Counted from the first letter of the stretch, positions 1 through 7,569 are shown. The stretch is DNA of 8,005 nucleotides from JAQUCI01 sp034932685 (GCA_034932685.1 JAYFOM010000010.1:1-8005); one strand, 5' to 3'. Numbers and translations: made by a program. The notes: generated from the letters alone by a model not told the origin.

Positions 1-1397
1 CCATCACCACCACGAGGATTACAATAAAACACAAAGTAACCACAAGATGCCCAGTATTGCATTTCATGAAAGAATATCTCACCATATGCGGCTTTTGGTC
101 CACCATGAATATTAAGGATTGCAGGATATGTCTTGCTAGGATCATAATCAATTGGAAGTAATACCCATCCATCGATTGCAAATGGGTTTTTAACAACCGT
201 TAATGCTTGTGGTTTAGCAACGTAGCGTTGACTTAAGACATTTGTATTGAACGATGATAGTTGTTGATACTCACCATCTTGATAACGATAAATTTCTTGT
301 AATTTTTGATCATACATTCCTATAAGTAATATATGGTCATCACTTACACTAAAATCATCACATGTACCTTCTTTAGCAATTATCACTTCAATCTGCTTGT
401 CGTTTAAACGCCATAATTCACTATGAGAATTAACAACAGAAATGAAGTAAGGTCTGTTTTCACTATTATCGAAGTTCTTGTTTTTCCCATAGCGACAATC
501 TGTTGTGACTGAATTGTATAGACTTCCTTCATTATCAAGCCAAAGCATTGTCTTTCCTGCTTCTAGTTCATAAAATTGATTAGCTTCCATAGCGCCAAAC
601 TTTTTAGCGTAGGTAGCAGCAAGCAAGATTTTATCATCGAAATAGAAAACTCTACCAATCTGTAGATCAGCTTTATCATAAAGTGTATCAAGCTTTCCCT
701 TGCTAATATCATATTCATATACCTGTGACCATTTGCCTTTGAATGATTCATAATCGATACCACTAAAAATGATAGTTTGATTATTTTTACTGACATCAAA
801 TGATTCAACATCCAATGTGACAGGAGCAATACTAGTAATAACAAGAGATTTTTTATCAACTAAAAATAGATTATTTCGTTTACCATTAATATAACCAGCG
901 CCATTGAAATAATAAGGATATTCGTCCATTATCTGATAATCTTCATTATCGGATATCGCTTTTTTAACATCACTTCTTTGTTTTTCATCTAAAAGATGAT
1001 AATCACTATAAGCACGATCTACTGTTGCCATTACTAAATAATGATCAGGCAGAACCTTAATTGTATTGATTTGAAGAGGTAAACTAAAAGCTTTAATAGC
1101 TTCACCGCCAAAAACATTGATACGATAAACATCACTTTGTAGTTGATCTTTCTTGTTTTCGCGATCAGCAATAAAAAGAATATTACTATCATCTTCCCAA
1201 AAGTAATTACCCTCACTACCACCACTTGTCAATTGTCGAAACAAACCATTTTCATACAACCAAATAAACTGGTCATAGCCACTAGCATCATCTTTGACAC
1301 TTGACTTAACAAAAGCAGCGATTGTTTTAGTCGTGTTATAGTTTAGGTTAGATAAAAACTGATATTGATAAAACAAATCTTGATCTATCTTCAACAT
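1..1397 (-). CDS. S9-family serine peptidase (prolyl oligopeptidase / acylaminoacyl-peptidase type), 3' end cut off by window
   Basis: I translated this frame by hand from 1397 to 1; it is open for 465 codons and runs off the left edge. Residues about 1-400 are rich in aromatic residues and short strand-like repeats (for example QFIWLYENG, GNYFWEDDSNILFIADRE), as expected of the beta-propeller of S9 peptidases. From about residue 405 an alpha/beta-hydrolase domain starts: GWVLLPIDYDPSKTYPAIL, then the HGGP oxyanion-hole motif at 431-434 and GYFVFYCNPRGGD at 453-465, which match the region before the catalytic serine in this family. The Ser, Asp and His are outside the window; relatives are roughly 650 aa. 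No signal peptide is seen, so it is probably cytoplasmic. It likely cleaves short peptides, perhaps after proline or from an acylated N-terminus; the exact specificity cannot be read here. It starts 8 nt after the upstream M24 gene's stop, so it belongs to the same transcript. The second codon is TTG and could be an alternative start. Confidence 0.9.
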   Translation of the reverse strand, partial: MLKIDQDLFYQYQFLSNLNYNTTKTIAAFVKSSVKDDASGYDQFIWLYENGLFRQLTSGGSEGNYFWEDDSNILFIADRENKKDQLQSDVYRINVFGGEAIKAFSLPLQINTIKVLPDHYLVMATVDRAYSDYHLLDEKQRSDVKKAISDNEDYQIMDEYPYYFNGAGYINGKRNNLFLVDKKSLVITSIAPVTLDVESFDVSKNNQTIIFSGIDYESFKGKWSQVYEYDISKGKLDTLYDKADLQIGRVFYFDDKILLAATYAKKFGAMEANQFYELEAGKTMLWLDNEGSLYNSVTTDCRYGKNKNFDNSENRPYFISVVNSHSELWRLNDKQIEVIIAKEGTCDDFSVSDDHILLIGMYDQKLQEIYRYQDGEYQQLSSFNTNVLSQRYVAKPQALTVVKNPFAIDGWVLLPIDYDPSKTYPAILNIHGGPKAAYGEIFFHEMQYWASCGYFVFYCNPRGGD

Positions 1398-1400
1398 AGT

Positions 1401-1407
1401 TCCTCCT
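1401..1407 (-). promoter_or_regulatory. Shine-Dalgarno of the S9 peptidase, overlapping the upstream stop
   Basis: On the minus strand the site reads AGGAGGA, and its first AG is part of the TAG stop of the upstream M24 gene (1406-1408). Only AACT separates AGGAGG from the ATG at 1397, which is short; the TTG that follows the ATG would have 7 nt. The overlap suggests translational coupling with the upstream gene. Confidence 0.75.
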
Positions 1408-2632
1408 ATATCACAATGATCTTATCACGATCAAAAGCAAGATATAAAACCTTACCATTAGCAAACAATACACTTTCTTCAGTAAAGAAGAATACCTCAT
1501 TCTCATAACCATCTATCGCTCTTTTAGTGTTTAACTCAAGCGCATAAGCTGTATTATCATTAACTAAAAGTTCTCCCTTGATTGGTTGTGGCTTTTGATC
1601 ACTATATAGACCAATTGTTGGTCCAGCCGCATGACCATGAATACCAAGAGGATGGGTATATAACATCGCTTTTATTCCTTCAGCGTTTGCTTGTTCAAGT
1701 GATTTAGTAAAAACATCATTACCACTTAATCCTACTTTCATATTATCACAAACAATATCCTGAAAACGGTTATTTTCATCCATTCCTGCTTTTAACGCTG
1801 GTAATACTTCCGTTTCATTATCTTGAAGAATATATCCTAATCTTTGGGTGTCAGTGCAAAGTCCCAAGTATACTAAACCAAAATCACAATGTATCAGATC
1901 ACCTGCCATAATTTTAGTGTCACCACTAAACATCCCTGATGGTCTTTGTACATCAATTGTCGGGTCAAACCAATACGATAGACCAAGCTTATTGACACTT
2001 TCTTTCATAAACCATTCAACATCCTGACAAGTAGTTACTTCTGGAGTTATAACCTTGCGAGAAAATGCTTCATTGATAATATCCATGGCAACTCCCATAA
2101 CTTCAGGATAGTACTTCTTTTCAAGCTCGCATCTTGTTTCTAAAAATCTTACTCCTAATAGTTCAGCTGAAACAAACTTCTCACAAAATACTGGTAGAAC
2201 TTCTTTTTTAAGTGTTTCATACAGACCAACAGATAAACCATCACAATATGCATAATTAGCTGAATAGTTTAAGCCAATTTTTGTGGGATTGCATTTAGCG
2301 AGTAACTCATTAAGCGCTTCAAACTGTGTTTGTGTTTGTCTATCCCAAGCTTGTTGGTAGAACTTATTTAGTTCTGCATCTGGAAAACTTACACTATAAC
2401 AGTTAACTAATTGACCATCATTATGTAATAACAAGATACTAATACGACGTGCTGTTGGATAGCCACTTGGTGTCATTACTGAGAAAAGTGGGTCTTCATT
2501 ATACTCCTTGCTTGGTATTAGCCATACATCAATACCACACTCAGCCATTATTGGTTGTAAAGTAACAGTTAATCTTTCTTTAAGAATTTGATCTTTAATC
2601 TCATATTGTTCTTTCAATGATCTTACTTGCAT
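1406..2632 (-). CDS. M24-family metallopeptidase (aminopeptidase P / Xaa-Pro peptidase-like), 408 aa
   Basis: A complete 408-residue protein with the two-domain layout of the creatinase/aminopeptidase P family. The N-terminal domain is about residues 15-165 and contains IDVWLIP, SKEYNEDP (41-48) and ARR (61-63). The C-terminal pita-bread domain is about 167-408. The five expected ligands for two metal ions are visible: D250 (HCDFG), D261 (CTDTQR, 11 residues later as in E. coli PepP), H327 (THPLG), E366 (ALELN) and E377 (YENEV). H334 falls where the second active-site His sits, 7 residues after H327. The usual EPG after the first Glu is replaced by ELN, and the His motif is HPLGIHGHAAGP, so this is a different subtype from the neighbouring M24 gene. 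No signal peptide is seen; a cytoplasmic enzyme removing N-terminal residues next to proline is the family-based inference. Start: ATG at 2632 behind an AGGGGG site, with no better in-frame start nearby. Confidence 0.9.
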   Translation of the reverse strand: MQVRSLKEQYEIKDQILKERLTVTLQPIMAECGIDVWLIPSKEYNEDPLFSVMTPSGYPTARRISILLLHNDGQLVNCYSVSFPDAELNKFYQQAWDRQTQTQFEALNELLAKCNPTKIGLNYSANYAYCDGLSVGLYETLKKEVLPVFCEKFVSAELLGVRFLETRCELEKKYYPEVMGVAMDIINEAFSRKVITPEVTTCQDVEWFMKESVNKLGLSYWFDPTIDVQRPSGMFSGDTKIMAGDLIHCDFGLVYLGLCTDTQRLGYILQDNETEVLPALKAGMDENNRFQDIVCDNMKVGLSGNDVFTKSLEQANAEGIKAMLYTHPLGIHGHAAGPTIGLYSDQKPQPIKGELLVNDNTAYALELNTKRAIDGYENEVFFFTEESVLFANGKVLYLAFDRDKIIVI

Positions 2633-2636
2633 ATAT

Positions 2637-2642
2637 CCCCCT
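2637..2642 (-). promoter_or_regulatory. Unusual SD (AGGGGG) of the 408-aa M24 gene
   Basis: The minus strand reads AGGGGG, then ATAT, then the ATG at 2632. Both the G run and the 4-nt spacing differ from the AGGAGG sites with about 7-8 nt spacing seen before oppA and oppD. Weaker initiation is possible. It lies 3 nt downstream of the hairpin at 2646-2677. Confidence 0.5.
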
Positions 2643-2645
2643 ATA

Positions 2646-2677
2646 TTAAAGAAGAGTGATTAGATCACTCACTTTAA
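2646..2677 (-). other. Intercistronic stem-loop between the two M24 genes
   Basis: On the minus strand GAGTGAT (2670-2664) pairs perfectly with ATCACTC (2660-2654) around a CTA loop. A second block, TTAAAG (2677-2672) with CTTTAA (2651-2646), extends it below a 1x2 internal loop, for 13 bp in total. The outer arm contains the TAA stop (2676-2674) of the 395-aa M24 gene. What follows is TATAGGGGG, not a run of T, so it is a poor terminator. An mRNA-stability or translation-tuning element is more likely; this function is inferred. Confidence 0.45.
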
Positions 2678-3861
2678 ATTCTAATCAATATTAACTCTTG
2701 TTGCGGATCACTAAGCCATTCGCAGCCATCCGGCGTAATTACAACATCTTCTTCAATACCTATCCTGCCTTCTGGTAGTGTTATTCCCGGTTCAATCGTA
2801 AAAACATTACCTGCATCAAGTGGTGTATCAATTAATTCACTACGATTGTATCGTGGACGTCTGTTGGCCAAAATAGTACCACCATCATGTGTTACATGAC
2901 CTACTTGATGACCAAGCGCAGCATTCCAAGAATCATAACCATTATCAACTATCATATGACGAGCGATTTGATCTACTTGAAAACCAGTAACCCCCGGACG
3001 CATAAACTCCTTTGCGGCTTTAATAGCGTCCCTCACCAAGTAAAATGCCTCTTTGATTCTTTCAGGAGCATCAGTTTCATCATCTTTTAAAACATAATAC
3101 ATGCGTTGTAAATCACTACAGTAACCATCTTTGCTCACACCATAATCAATATTTATTAAGTATCCCTTCACAAGTGGTGTATCGGTAATTCCGCCATGTC
3201 CCTGTGGTACATTAGGATCAACCATAACACTTGGACATTGTGAACTTGCCCAACTCATTTTATAACCATCAGCATACGCAACTTCATGCAAGAAATTAAA
3301 TATCTCAATAGAAGTCATGTTTGGATGACAAATATCAGGTACTTTTCTTAAGTACTCATCTGCTTTAAGGACACAGTCCTTAATCTTAGCTATTTGACTT
3401 GAGGTCTTTATTCCTCTGATTTTTGAAACAATAGGAAAAGCACTGATGATTTCACCTTTAAAATCAATGCTTGCAAGTACACGATCAAGCATCATTTTCA
3501 TACCAACAGTTAAGCCATCACTACTTGCATCACTGTTAGAATAATTTAAAGCTAAGCAATTGGGCTTTAAATCAGTTAATACTTCTTTAATTGTTTCTTC
3601 CATAGTTGTCTTATACTCAATCACCTCATCAATACCATTAATTAAGCGATAACCTTCGACATCTAAAGGAGAAACAATAGCAATACATTTATCTTGGGTA
3701 AAGATGATGGTTGTAGCGATTATAAAGTCCATATCCCCTAAAACCGGTAAGATAGGCTCAGATCGCATAATTGTTTCACGACCTGTGATCAACCAAGCAT
3801 CAATTTGTTTTTCCTTCATGACTTTATAAATTAAAGGAAGTTTCTCTAAATCAAGATTCAT
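2674..3861 (-). CDS. M24-family metallopeptidase (Xaa-Pro aminopeptidase / prolidase type), 395 aa
   Basis: A complete 395-residue protein with an N-terminal creatinase-like domain (about 1-145, including IDAWLITGRET) and a C-terminal pita-bread catalytic domain (about 155-395). All five metal ligands fit: D239 (NIDYG), D250 (CSDLQR), H318 (GHQVGH), E357 (TIEPG) and E370 (GIEEDV). H325 (THDGG) matches the second active-site His. TIEPG and the IEED block are close to the standard aminopeptidase P/prolidase pattern, more so than in the downstream paralogue. The two share LNYS followed by DGL(S/T)VG in the N-terminal domain, which suggests an old duplication. Whether it removes the residue before proline from longer peptides or splits Xaa-Pro dipeptides cannot be decided from the motifs. 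No signal peptide is seen, so it is probably cytoplasmic. It is the first gene after the hairpin that follows oppA. The ATG at 3861 has AAAGGAG upstream. Confidence 0.92.
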   Translation of the reverse strand: MNLDLEKLPLIYKVMKEKQIDAWLITGRETIMRSEPILPVLGDMDFIIATTIIFTQDKCIAIVSPLDVEGYRLINGIDEVIEYKTTMEETIKEVLTDLKPNCLALNYSNSDASSDGLTVGMKMMLDRVLASIDFKGEIISAFPIVSKIRGIKTSSQIAKIKDCVLKADEYLRKVPDICHPNMTSIEIFNFLHEVAYADGYKMSWASSQCPSVMVDPNVPQGHGGITDTPLVKGYLINIDYGVSKDGYCSDLQRMYYVLKDDETDAPERIKEAFYLVRDAIKAAKEFMRPGVTGFQVDQIARHMIVDNGYDSWNAALGHQVGHVTHDGGTILANRRPRYNRSELIDTPLDAGNVFTIEPGITLPEGRIGIEEDVVITPDGCEWLSDPQQELILIRI

Positions 3862-3872
3862 ATTATATATTG

Positions 3873-3879
3873 CTCCTTT
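3873..3879 (-). promoter_or_regulatory. SD of the 395-aa M24 gene
   Basis: AAAGGAG on the minus strand, 11 nt before the ATG at 3861. The spacer is all A and T except for its first base. It starts 5 nt after the T tract of the oppA terminator, leaving no room for a separate promoter downstream of that hairpin. Confidence 0.65.
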
Positions 3880-3884
3880 GTACT

Positions 3885-3920
3885 AAAAGATAAGAGCCTA
3901 AGCCGTAGCTTAGGCTCTTT
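3885..3920 (-). terminator. Rho-independent terminator or attenuator after oppA, with UACG tetraloop
   Basis: On the minus strand AAGAGCCTAAGC (3919-3908) pairs perfectly with GCTTAGGCTCTT (3903-3892), a 12-bp stem. The loop is TACG (3907-3904) closed by a C-G pair, so the RNA has a cUACGg loop of the very stable UNCG class. The stem ends in TT and is followed by ATCTTTTAG, an interrupted T tract. It begins 16 nt after the oppA stop. On the plus strand the loop would be CGTA, so the features favour action on the leftward transcript. Because the next gene has no evident promoter of its own, partial read-through is likely. Confidence 0.8.
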
Positions 3921-3935
3921 GACTAATAATCTTGC

Positions 3936-5573
3936 TTACTTACCAGCAACGGTATACCACAAGAAGTAGCTACCTTGAGGGTTGTAAGAAATGTTTGTTG
4001 TTCCGGCTTTAACAAGGTAAACACTTGAGTAACCAAATAGCGGTACTGTAAATGCTTGTTCTTGAACAAGATATGTTTCAGCGTCATGTAACAACTGTAA
4101 ACGTACTGCTGGATCAGTTTCGCCTTGCGAAGCTAAGATCATCTCATCATAAGTTGCATCACCCCAAGAAACGCCAGCTTGGTTCCAAGAAGTTGCCATA
4201 TCAAGATATGTGGCTGGATCCATAAAGTCAGCTGACATCGCATGACGTGCTAATTCAAATAGTCCGTTTGTGCGATCATCAAAGAATGTTCTGATTTCAC
4301 CAGTCTTCAATGTTACTTCAATACCAATACTTGCCCATTGTTGCTGAATAACTTGAGCAACGGTATCGTGCATAGCATTTTGATTGTAGTAATAAGTAAA
4401 CTTAAGCGGATTGCTTGCGTCATATCCTGCTTCTGCTAATAATGCTTTCGCAGCTTCAGGATCAGTTTTAACTAATACATTTTTAGCATCTTGTTCTTCA
4501 CGGAAATCACCTTCAAGTCCTGAGAAACCTTTAGGTACAAATCCAAACAACGGATAGAATCTAGATCCTGCATCAAGCGCTGTAATGATATCATCGCGAT
4601 TAATAGCTAATTGTAAAGCTTTACGTACTCTAACATCTTGCAATGCTGGAGCACTTGTTGAATATGCATTAAATAATACGAAGTAGTTGATAACTGATTC
4701 AGTTACTACTAATTCTGGTTTACCAGCAAAGATATTAACGACGTCTGAGTTAACAGATGTAGCCATATCAATTTCACCGTTTTGGAAAGCTAATAATTGA
4801 GCATCCATGTCAGGCATAACTTTTACGACTAGTTTGTCGATCTTAACATCATCTGCAAATGGGAAGAACGCATTTTTAACCATAACGAATTCTTCTGCAC
4901 TATCAATCTTAGTTGTTTGGAACGGACCGTTTGTTGGAACAGTCGGGTCAAGTGACCAAGTTGAATCATGCTCAGTAGCGAATTCTGCTCTTAACGGGTA
5001 GAATACGCCAGCTGTCATTAAGTTTGCAAAGTAAACGATCGGTTTTTCTAATGTAACGATCAATGTTTTATCATCTGGTGCTTCGATACCGATATCAACC
5101 ATGTCGGCAACATCAGCCATTGAATCACTGTATGCTCTTGCATTCTTAACATAATCAAAGATAAAGTATGAGTAATATGAGTCTGCTGCTCCCATACCAA
5201 CTGAACGCTTCATACCAAAGGCATAATCGCCAGCTGTAACTTTTTGGCCATCTGACCAGTAGTTATCATCAACTAATGTGAATGTATAAACTAATCCATC
5301 ATCGGACACGCTATATTCTTCAACAGCGTTGTAAACCAATGAACCATCATCACCAATTGAGAATAATGGGAAATAAATTTGGTTAGTAATGGCTGATGTT
5401 ACGTTGTCTGAACCAACTGCAGGGTCCAAAACATCAGGTTCTCCACCGACCGCATACGTAAATGTGACTTCAGTAACTTCGTCTTTTCCGCCACTACCGC
5501 CACATGCGACCAATGTTAAACTCATCGCCAAAATTAGTGCAAATAAACCAATTTTCTTCAATGTGTTTTTCAT
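3936..5573 (-). CDS. oppA: Oligopeptide-binding lipoprotein OppA (SBP family 5)
   Basis: The start chosen is the ATG at 5573, giving 545 aa, because it has a perfect AGGAGG 7 nt upstream; a start at 5606 would run into the end of oppF and put charged residues before the signal peptide. The N-terminus is a lipoprotein signal: MKNTLKK, a hydrophobic core, then the lipobox LVAC with C24 as lipidation site, followed by a Gly/Ser linker. The mature protein shows family-5 solute-binding signatures: GGEPDVLDPA near 43-52, then VYTFTLVDDNYWSDGQKVTAGDYAF near 95-119, and DVRVRKALQLAINRDDI near 313-329. It should sit on the outer face of the membrane, capture peptides and deliver them to the OppBC channel. 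It follows oppF by 11 nt and is followed by a strong hairpin. The peptide length and sequence it prefers cannot be read from the sequence; other family-5 ligands such as nickel or sugars are less likely given the peptidase neighbours. Confidence 0.93.
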   Translation of the reverse strand: MKNTLKKIGLFALILAMSLTLVACGGSGGKDEVTEVTFTYAVGGEPDVLDPAVGSDNVTSAITNQIYFPLFSIGDDGSLVYNAVEEYSVSDDGLVYTFTLVDDNYWSDGQKVTAGDYAFGMKRSVGMGAADSYYSYFIFDYVKNARAYSDSMADVADMVDIGIEAPDDKTLIVTLEKPIVYFANLMTAGVFYPLRAEFATEHDSTWSLDPTVPTNGPFQTTKIDSAEEFVMVKNAFFPFADDVKIDKLVVKVMPDMDAQLLAFQNGEIDMATSVNSDVVNIFAGKPELVVTESVINYFVLFNAYSTSAPALQDVRVRKALQLAINRDDIITALDAGSRFYPLFGFVPKGFSGLEGDFREEQDAKNVLVKTDPEAAKALLAEAGYDASNPLKFTYYYNQNAMHDTVAQVIQQQWASIGIEVTLKTGEIRTFFDDRTNGLFELARHAMSADFMDPATYLDMATSWNQAGVSWGDATYDEMILASQGETDPAVRLQLLHDAETYLVQEQAFTVPLFGYSSVYLVKAGTTNISYNPQGSYFLWYTVAGK

Positions 5574-5580
5574 TTTCTTT

Positions 5581-5586
5581 CCTCCT
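5581..5586 (-). promoter_or_regulatory. SD that fixes the oppA start, overlapping the oppF stop
   Basis: The minus strand reads TAGGAGG: the TAG is the oppF stop (5587-5585) and the AGGAGG is the oppA SD, 7 nt before the ATG at 5573. This supports the 545-aa start over the longer frame and implies coupled translation. Confidence 0.85.
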
Positions 5587-6562
5587 ATTTTTCGTATAAG
5601 AAACATGAAACTTGTCGGTTACCAACTTCTACCATCTGCGGTGTCTCGCGACGGCATCTTTCAGTAGCCTTAGAACACCTAGTCGAGAATACACATCCGG
5701 TCGGGGGATTTAACGGACTAGGTATTTCCCCATCGAGGACGATTCTCTTTTTTGCTTTCGCTATTTTAGGATCCGGTATTGGGATCGCCGACAACAATGC
5801 TACGGTGTAAGGGTGTAACGGACGATGATATACTTCATTACTAGGTCCGCACTCTACCAAATGGCCCAAATACATAACACCGATGCGATCTGATATGTGT
5901 TTTACCATACTTAGATCGTGGGCAATAAACAGATAAGATAATCCCATTTCTTCTTGGATTTGATCCAATAGATTTATAACTTGCGCTTGGATTGATACGT
6001 CCAACGCGGATATAGGTTCATCACAAACAATAAACTTAGGATTTAATGCTAAGGCACGCGCAACGCCAATCCTTTGTCTTTGTCCCCCCGAAAACTCAAA
6101 GGGATAACGACGAATATGATCAGGTTTTAATCCTACAATCCTTAACAATTCAACCGCTTTTGCTTCTCTTTCTTTTTCTGAATCATAGATACCATGAATG
6201 TTCATAGGTTCTTTAATGATTTCACCAACCGTCATACGAGGGTTTAAAGAGGCATAAGGGTCTTGGAATATCATTTGAACATCTTTGTGATACTCTTTTA
6301 GTGCTTTCCCCTTAATTTGAGCGATATCTTTTCCTTCAAACTCAATACTGCCTTCATTTGGATCATATAGTTTTACAATGGTACGACCAAGTGTGGTCTT
6401 ACCACAACCCGACTCACCAACAAGACCAAATGTTTCATTACGCATTACTTCGAAACTTACATCATCAACAGCTTTGACAATTTGCTTCTTCGCAAACAAG
6501 CCTTTTGTAACATCGAAGTATGTCTTAAGGTTTTTTACCTTTAAAATTGGATTTACACTCAT
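5585..6562 (-). CDS. oppF: Oligopeptide ABC transporter ATPase OppF
   Basis: A complete 325-aa nucleotide-binding subunit that powers peptide import from the cytoplasmic side. Visible motifs in order: Walker A GESGCGKTT (49-57), Q-loop Gln100 in MIFQDP, ABC signature FSGGQRQR (157-164), Walker B FIVCDEP (177-183), D-loop SALD (185-188) and switch His215 in IAHDLS. The C-terminal oligopeptide-transporter extension has HPYT (250-253) and four cysteines, C290, C296, C303 and C320. That pattern matches the iron-sulfur cluster site reported for peptide-importer ATPases such as DppD. The order after OppD and the KAVDDVSF start fit OppF rather than OppD. It begins 3 nt after the oppD stop, and its SD-like AAGGCGGTG is formed by the last codons of oppD. 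DppF or AppF cannot be excluded on sequence alone. Confidence 0.95.
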   Translation of the reverse strand: MSVNPILKVKNLKTYFDVTKGLFAKKQIVKAVDDVSFEVMRNETFGLVGESGCGKTTLGRTIVKLYDPNEGSIEFEGKDIAQIKGKALKEYHKDVQMIFQDPYASLNPRMTVGEIIKEPMNIHGIYDSEKEREAKAVELLRIVGLKPDHIRRYPFEFSGGQRQRIGVARALALNPKFIVCDEPISALDVSIQAQVINLLDQIQEEMGLSYLFIAHDLSMVKHISDRIGVMYLGHLVECGPSNEVYHRPLHPYTVALLSAIPIPDPKIAKAKKRIVLDGEIPSPLNPPTGCVFSTRCSKATERCRRETPQMVEVGNRQVSCFLYEK

Positions 6563-6565
6563 TTA

Positions 6566-7561
6566 TCACACCGCCTTTTCATGGTTTAGCCAACAACGGC
6601 ATTGATGGGTATCACTAAAGACAGTATTATCCGGCATATGATCTTTACATATTCGCATTGCTTTTTCACAACGATCAACAAACGGACAGCCCTTAGGCGG
6701 ATTTAATAGATCAGGTGGAGATCCAGGTATTGGATGTAATTCTTCAACAAGATCATCCTCAGGATTAGCAATACAACTTAACAAACCTAATGTATAAGGA
6801 TGCTTGGGATCATAGAATATTTCTTGATCGGTGCCAATCTCAACAATCTTACCACCATACATAATAGCTACGCGGTCACAAAGTTTAGCTACAACCCCAA
6901 GATCATGAGTGATCATGATGATTGATGATGAACTTTCTTCACGCAAACTATCAATCAGCTCAAGTACTTGAGCTTGAATCGTAACATCAAGTGCTGTTGT
7001 AGGTTCATCGGCAATGATCAATTTTGGATTACAAGCAAGAGCGATCGCAATAATGATTCTTTGTCTCATTCCTCCTGAGAATTCAAAAGGATATTGACTA
7101 ATCCTTTTCTCAGGTGATGGAATTCCTACTTTTCGCATTAGATCTAAAGCTACTTTTTTAGCTTCAGCTCTTGAAATCTTTTTATGATTCATCAGCGGTT
7201 CAACCAACTGTGTTTCAATCTTCAATACTTGGTTTAAGAAAGTCATCGGATCTTGGAAGATCATTGACATTGTGTTGCCTCTAATAGATCGCATCACTTT
7301 CTCGTACTCTCTTTTGTTTTTAAATTTAGTACGTGATATATCTTTACCATCAAACGTGATTGTTCCCTCAGTTACTTCGCCATTATCAGCTAATAAACCC
7401 ATTAATGAGAACATAGTCTGTGATTTGCCAGATCCAGATTCACCAACAATACCTAATACTTCACCTTGATTAAGGGTGATTGATACATCACGCACAGCTT
7501 GTACGCGACCCTGTTCTGTCACAAACTCAGTAGACAGATTCTTTATTTCTAACAAAGCCAT
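6566..7561 (-). CDS. oppD: Oligopeptide ABC transporter ATPase OppD
   Basis: A complete 331-aa ATPase and the partner of OppF in the importer. Motifs: Walker A GESGSGKSQ (40-48), Q-loop Gln103 in MIFQDP, signature FSGGMRQR (161-168, with the Met typical of OppD/DppD), Walker B LIIADEP (181-187), D-loop TALD (189-192) and switch His219 in ITHDLG. The C-terminal extension has HPYT (254-257), PGSPPDLLNPPKGCPF, and cysteines C292, C298, C305 and C323 (with an extra C321), the expected iron-sulfur cluster pattern. The start ATG at 7561 has AAAAGGAGG with 8 nt spacing, and that SD includes the last bases of the oppC stop. The gene stops at TGA, which shows that TGA is read as stop here. Confidence 0.95.
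   Translation of the reverse strand: MALLEIKNLSTEFVTEQGRVQAVRDVSITLNQGEVLGIVGESGSGKSQTMFSLMGLLADNGEVTEGTITFDGKDISRTKFKNKREYEKVMRSIRGNTMSMIFQDPMTFLNQVLKIETQLVEPLMNHKKISRAEAKKVALDLMRKVGIPSPEKRISQYPFEFSGGMRQRIIIAIALACNPKLIIADEPTTALDVTIQAQVLELIDSLREESSSSIIMITHDLGVVAKLCDRVAIMYGGKIVEIGTDQEIFYDPKHPYTLGLLSCIANPEDDLVEELHPIPGSPPDLLNPPKGCPFVDRCEKAMRICKDHMPDNTVFSDTHQCRCWLNHEKAV
6569..6577 (-). promoter_or_regulatory. SD-like site of oppF inside the oppD 3' end
   Basis: The minus strand reads AAGGCGGTG, one base from the ideal AAGGAGGTG, 6 nt before the oppF ATG. It codes for the Lys-Ala-Val end of OppD, so oppF initiation is probably coupled to oppD termination. Confidence 0.6.
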
Positions 7562-7569
7562 CAGTTCAC

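Noticed and set aside
563..1225. Two short minus-strand frames (563-859 and 1034-1225) that could be small genes.
   Set aside because: They lie in another frame inside the S9 peptidase gene, which I translated without interruption, and they resemble nothing known.
2887..3090. A plus-strand open frame of 67 codons.
   Set aside because: It is antisense to the catalytic domain of the 395-aa M24 gene and shows no SD or recognisable motif.
3920..3945. A plus-strand TTGACT that looks like a -35 box.
   Set aside because: No -10 box at suitable distance follows and no rightward gene lies downstream.
3910..3955. A minus-strand promoter for the peptidase genes (TTGCTG followed by TATTAG).
   Set aside because: The spacing is only 15 nt, both boxes are poor matches, and any transcript would start into the terminator hairpin.
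5574..5606. An 11-residue N-terminal extension of OppA starting at 5606.
   Set aside because: It overlaps the end of oppF, has no SD of its own, and adds charged residues ahead of a complete lipoprotein signal; the ATG at 5573 has a perfect AGGAGG.
5389..5667. A plus-strand open frame of 92 codons across the oppF/oppA junction.
   Set aside because: It is the antisense shadow of the oppA signal-peptide region and the oppF 3' end; its low-complexity composition reflects the opposite strand.
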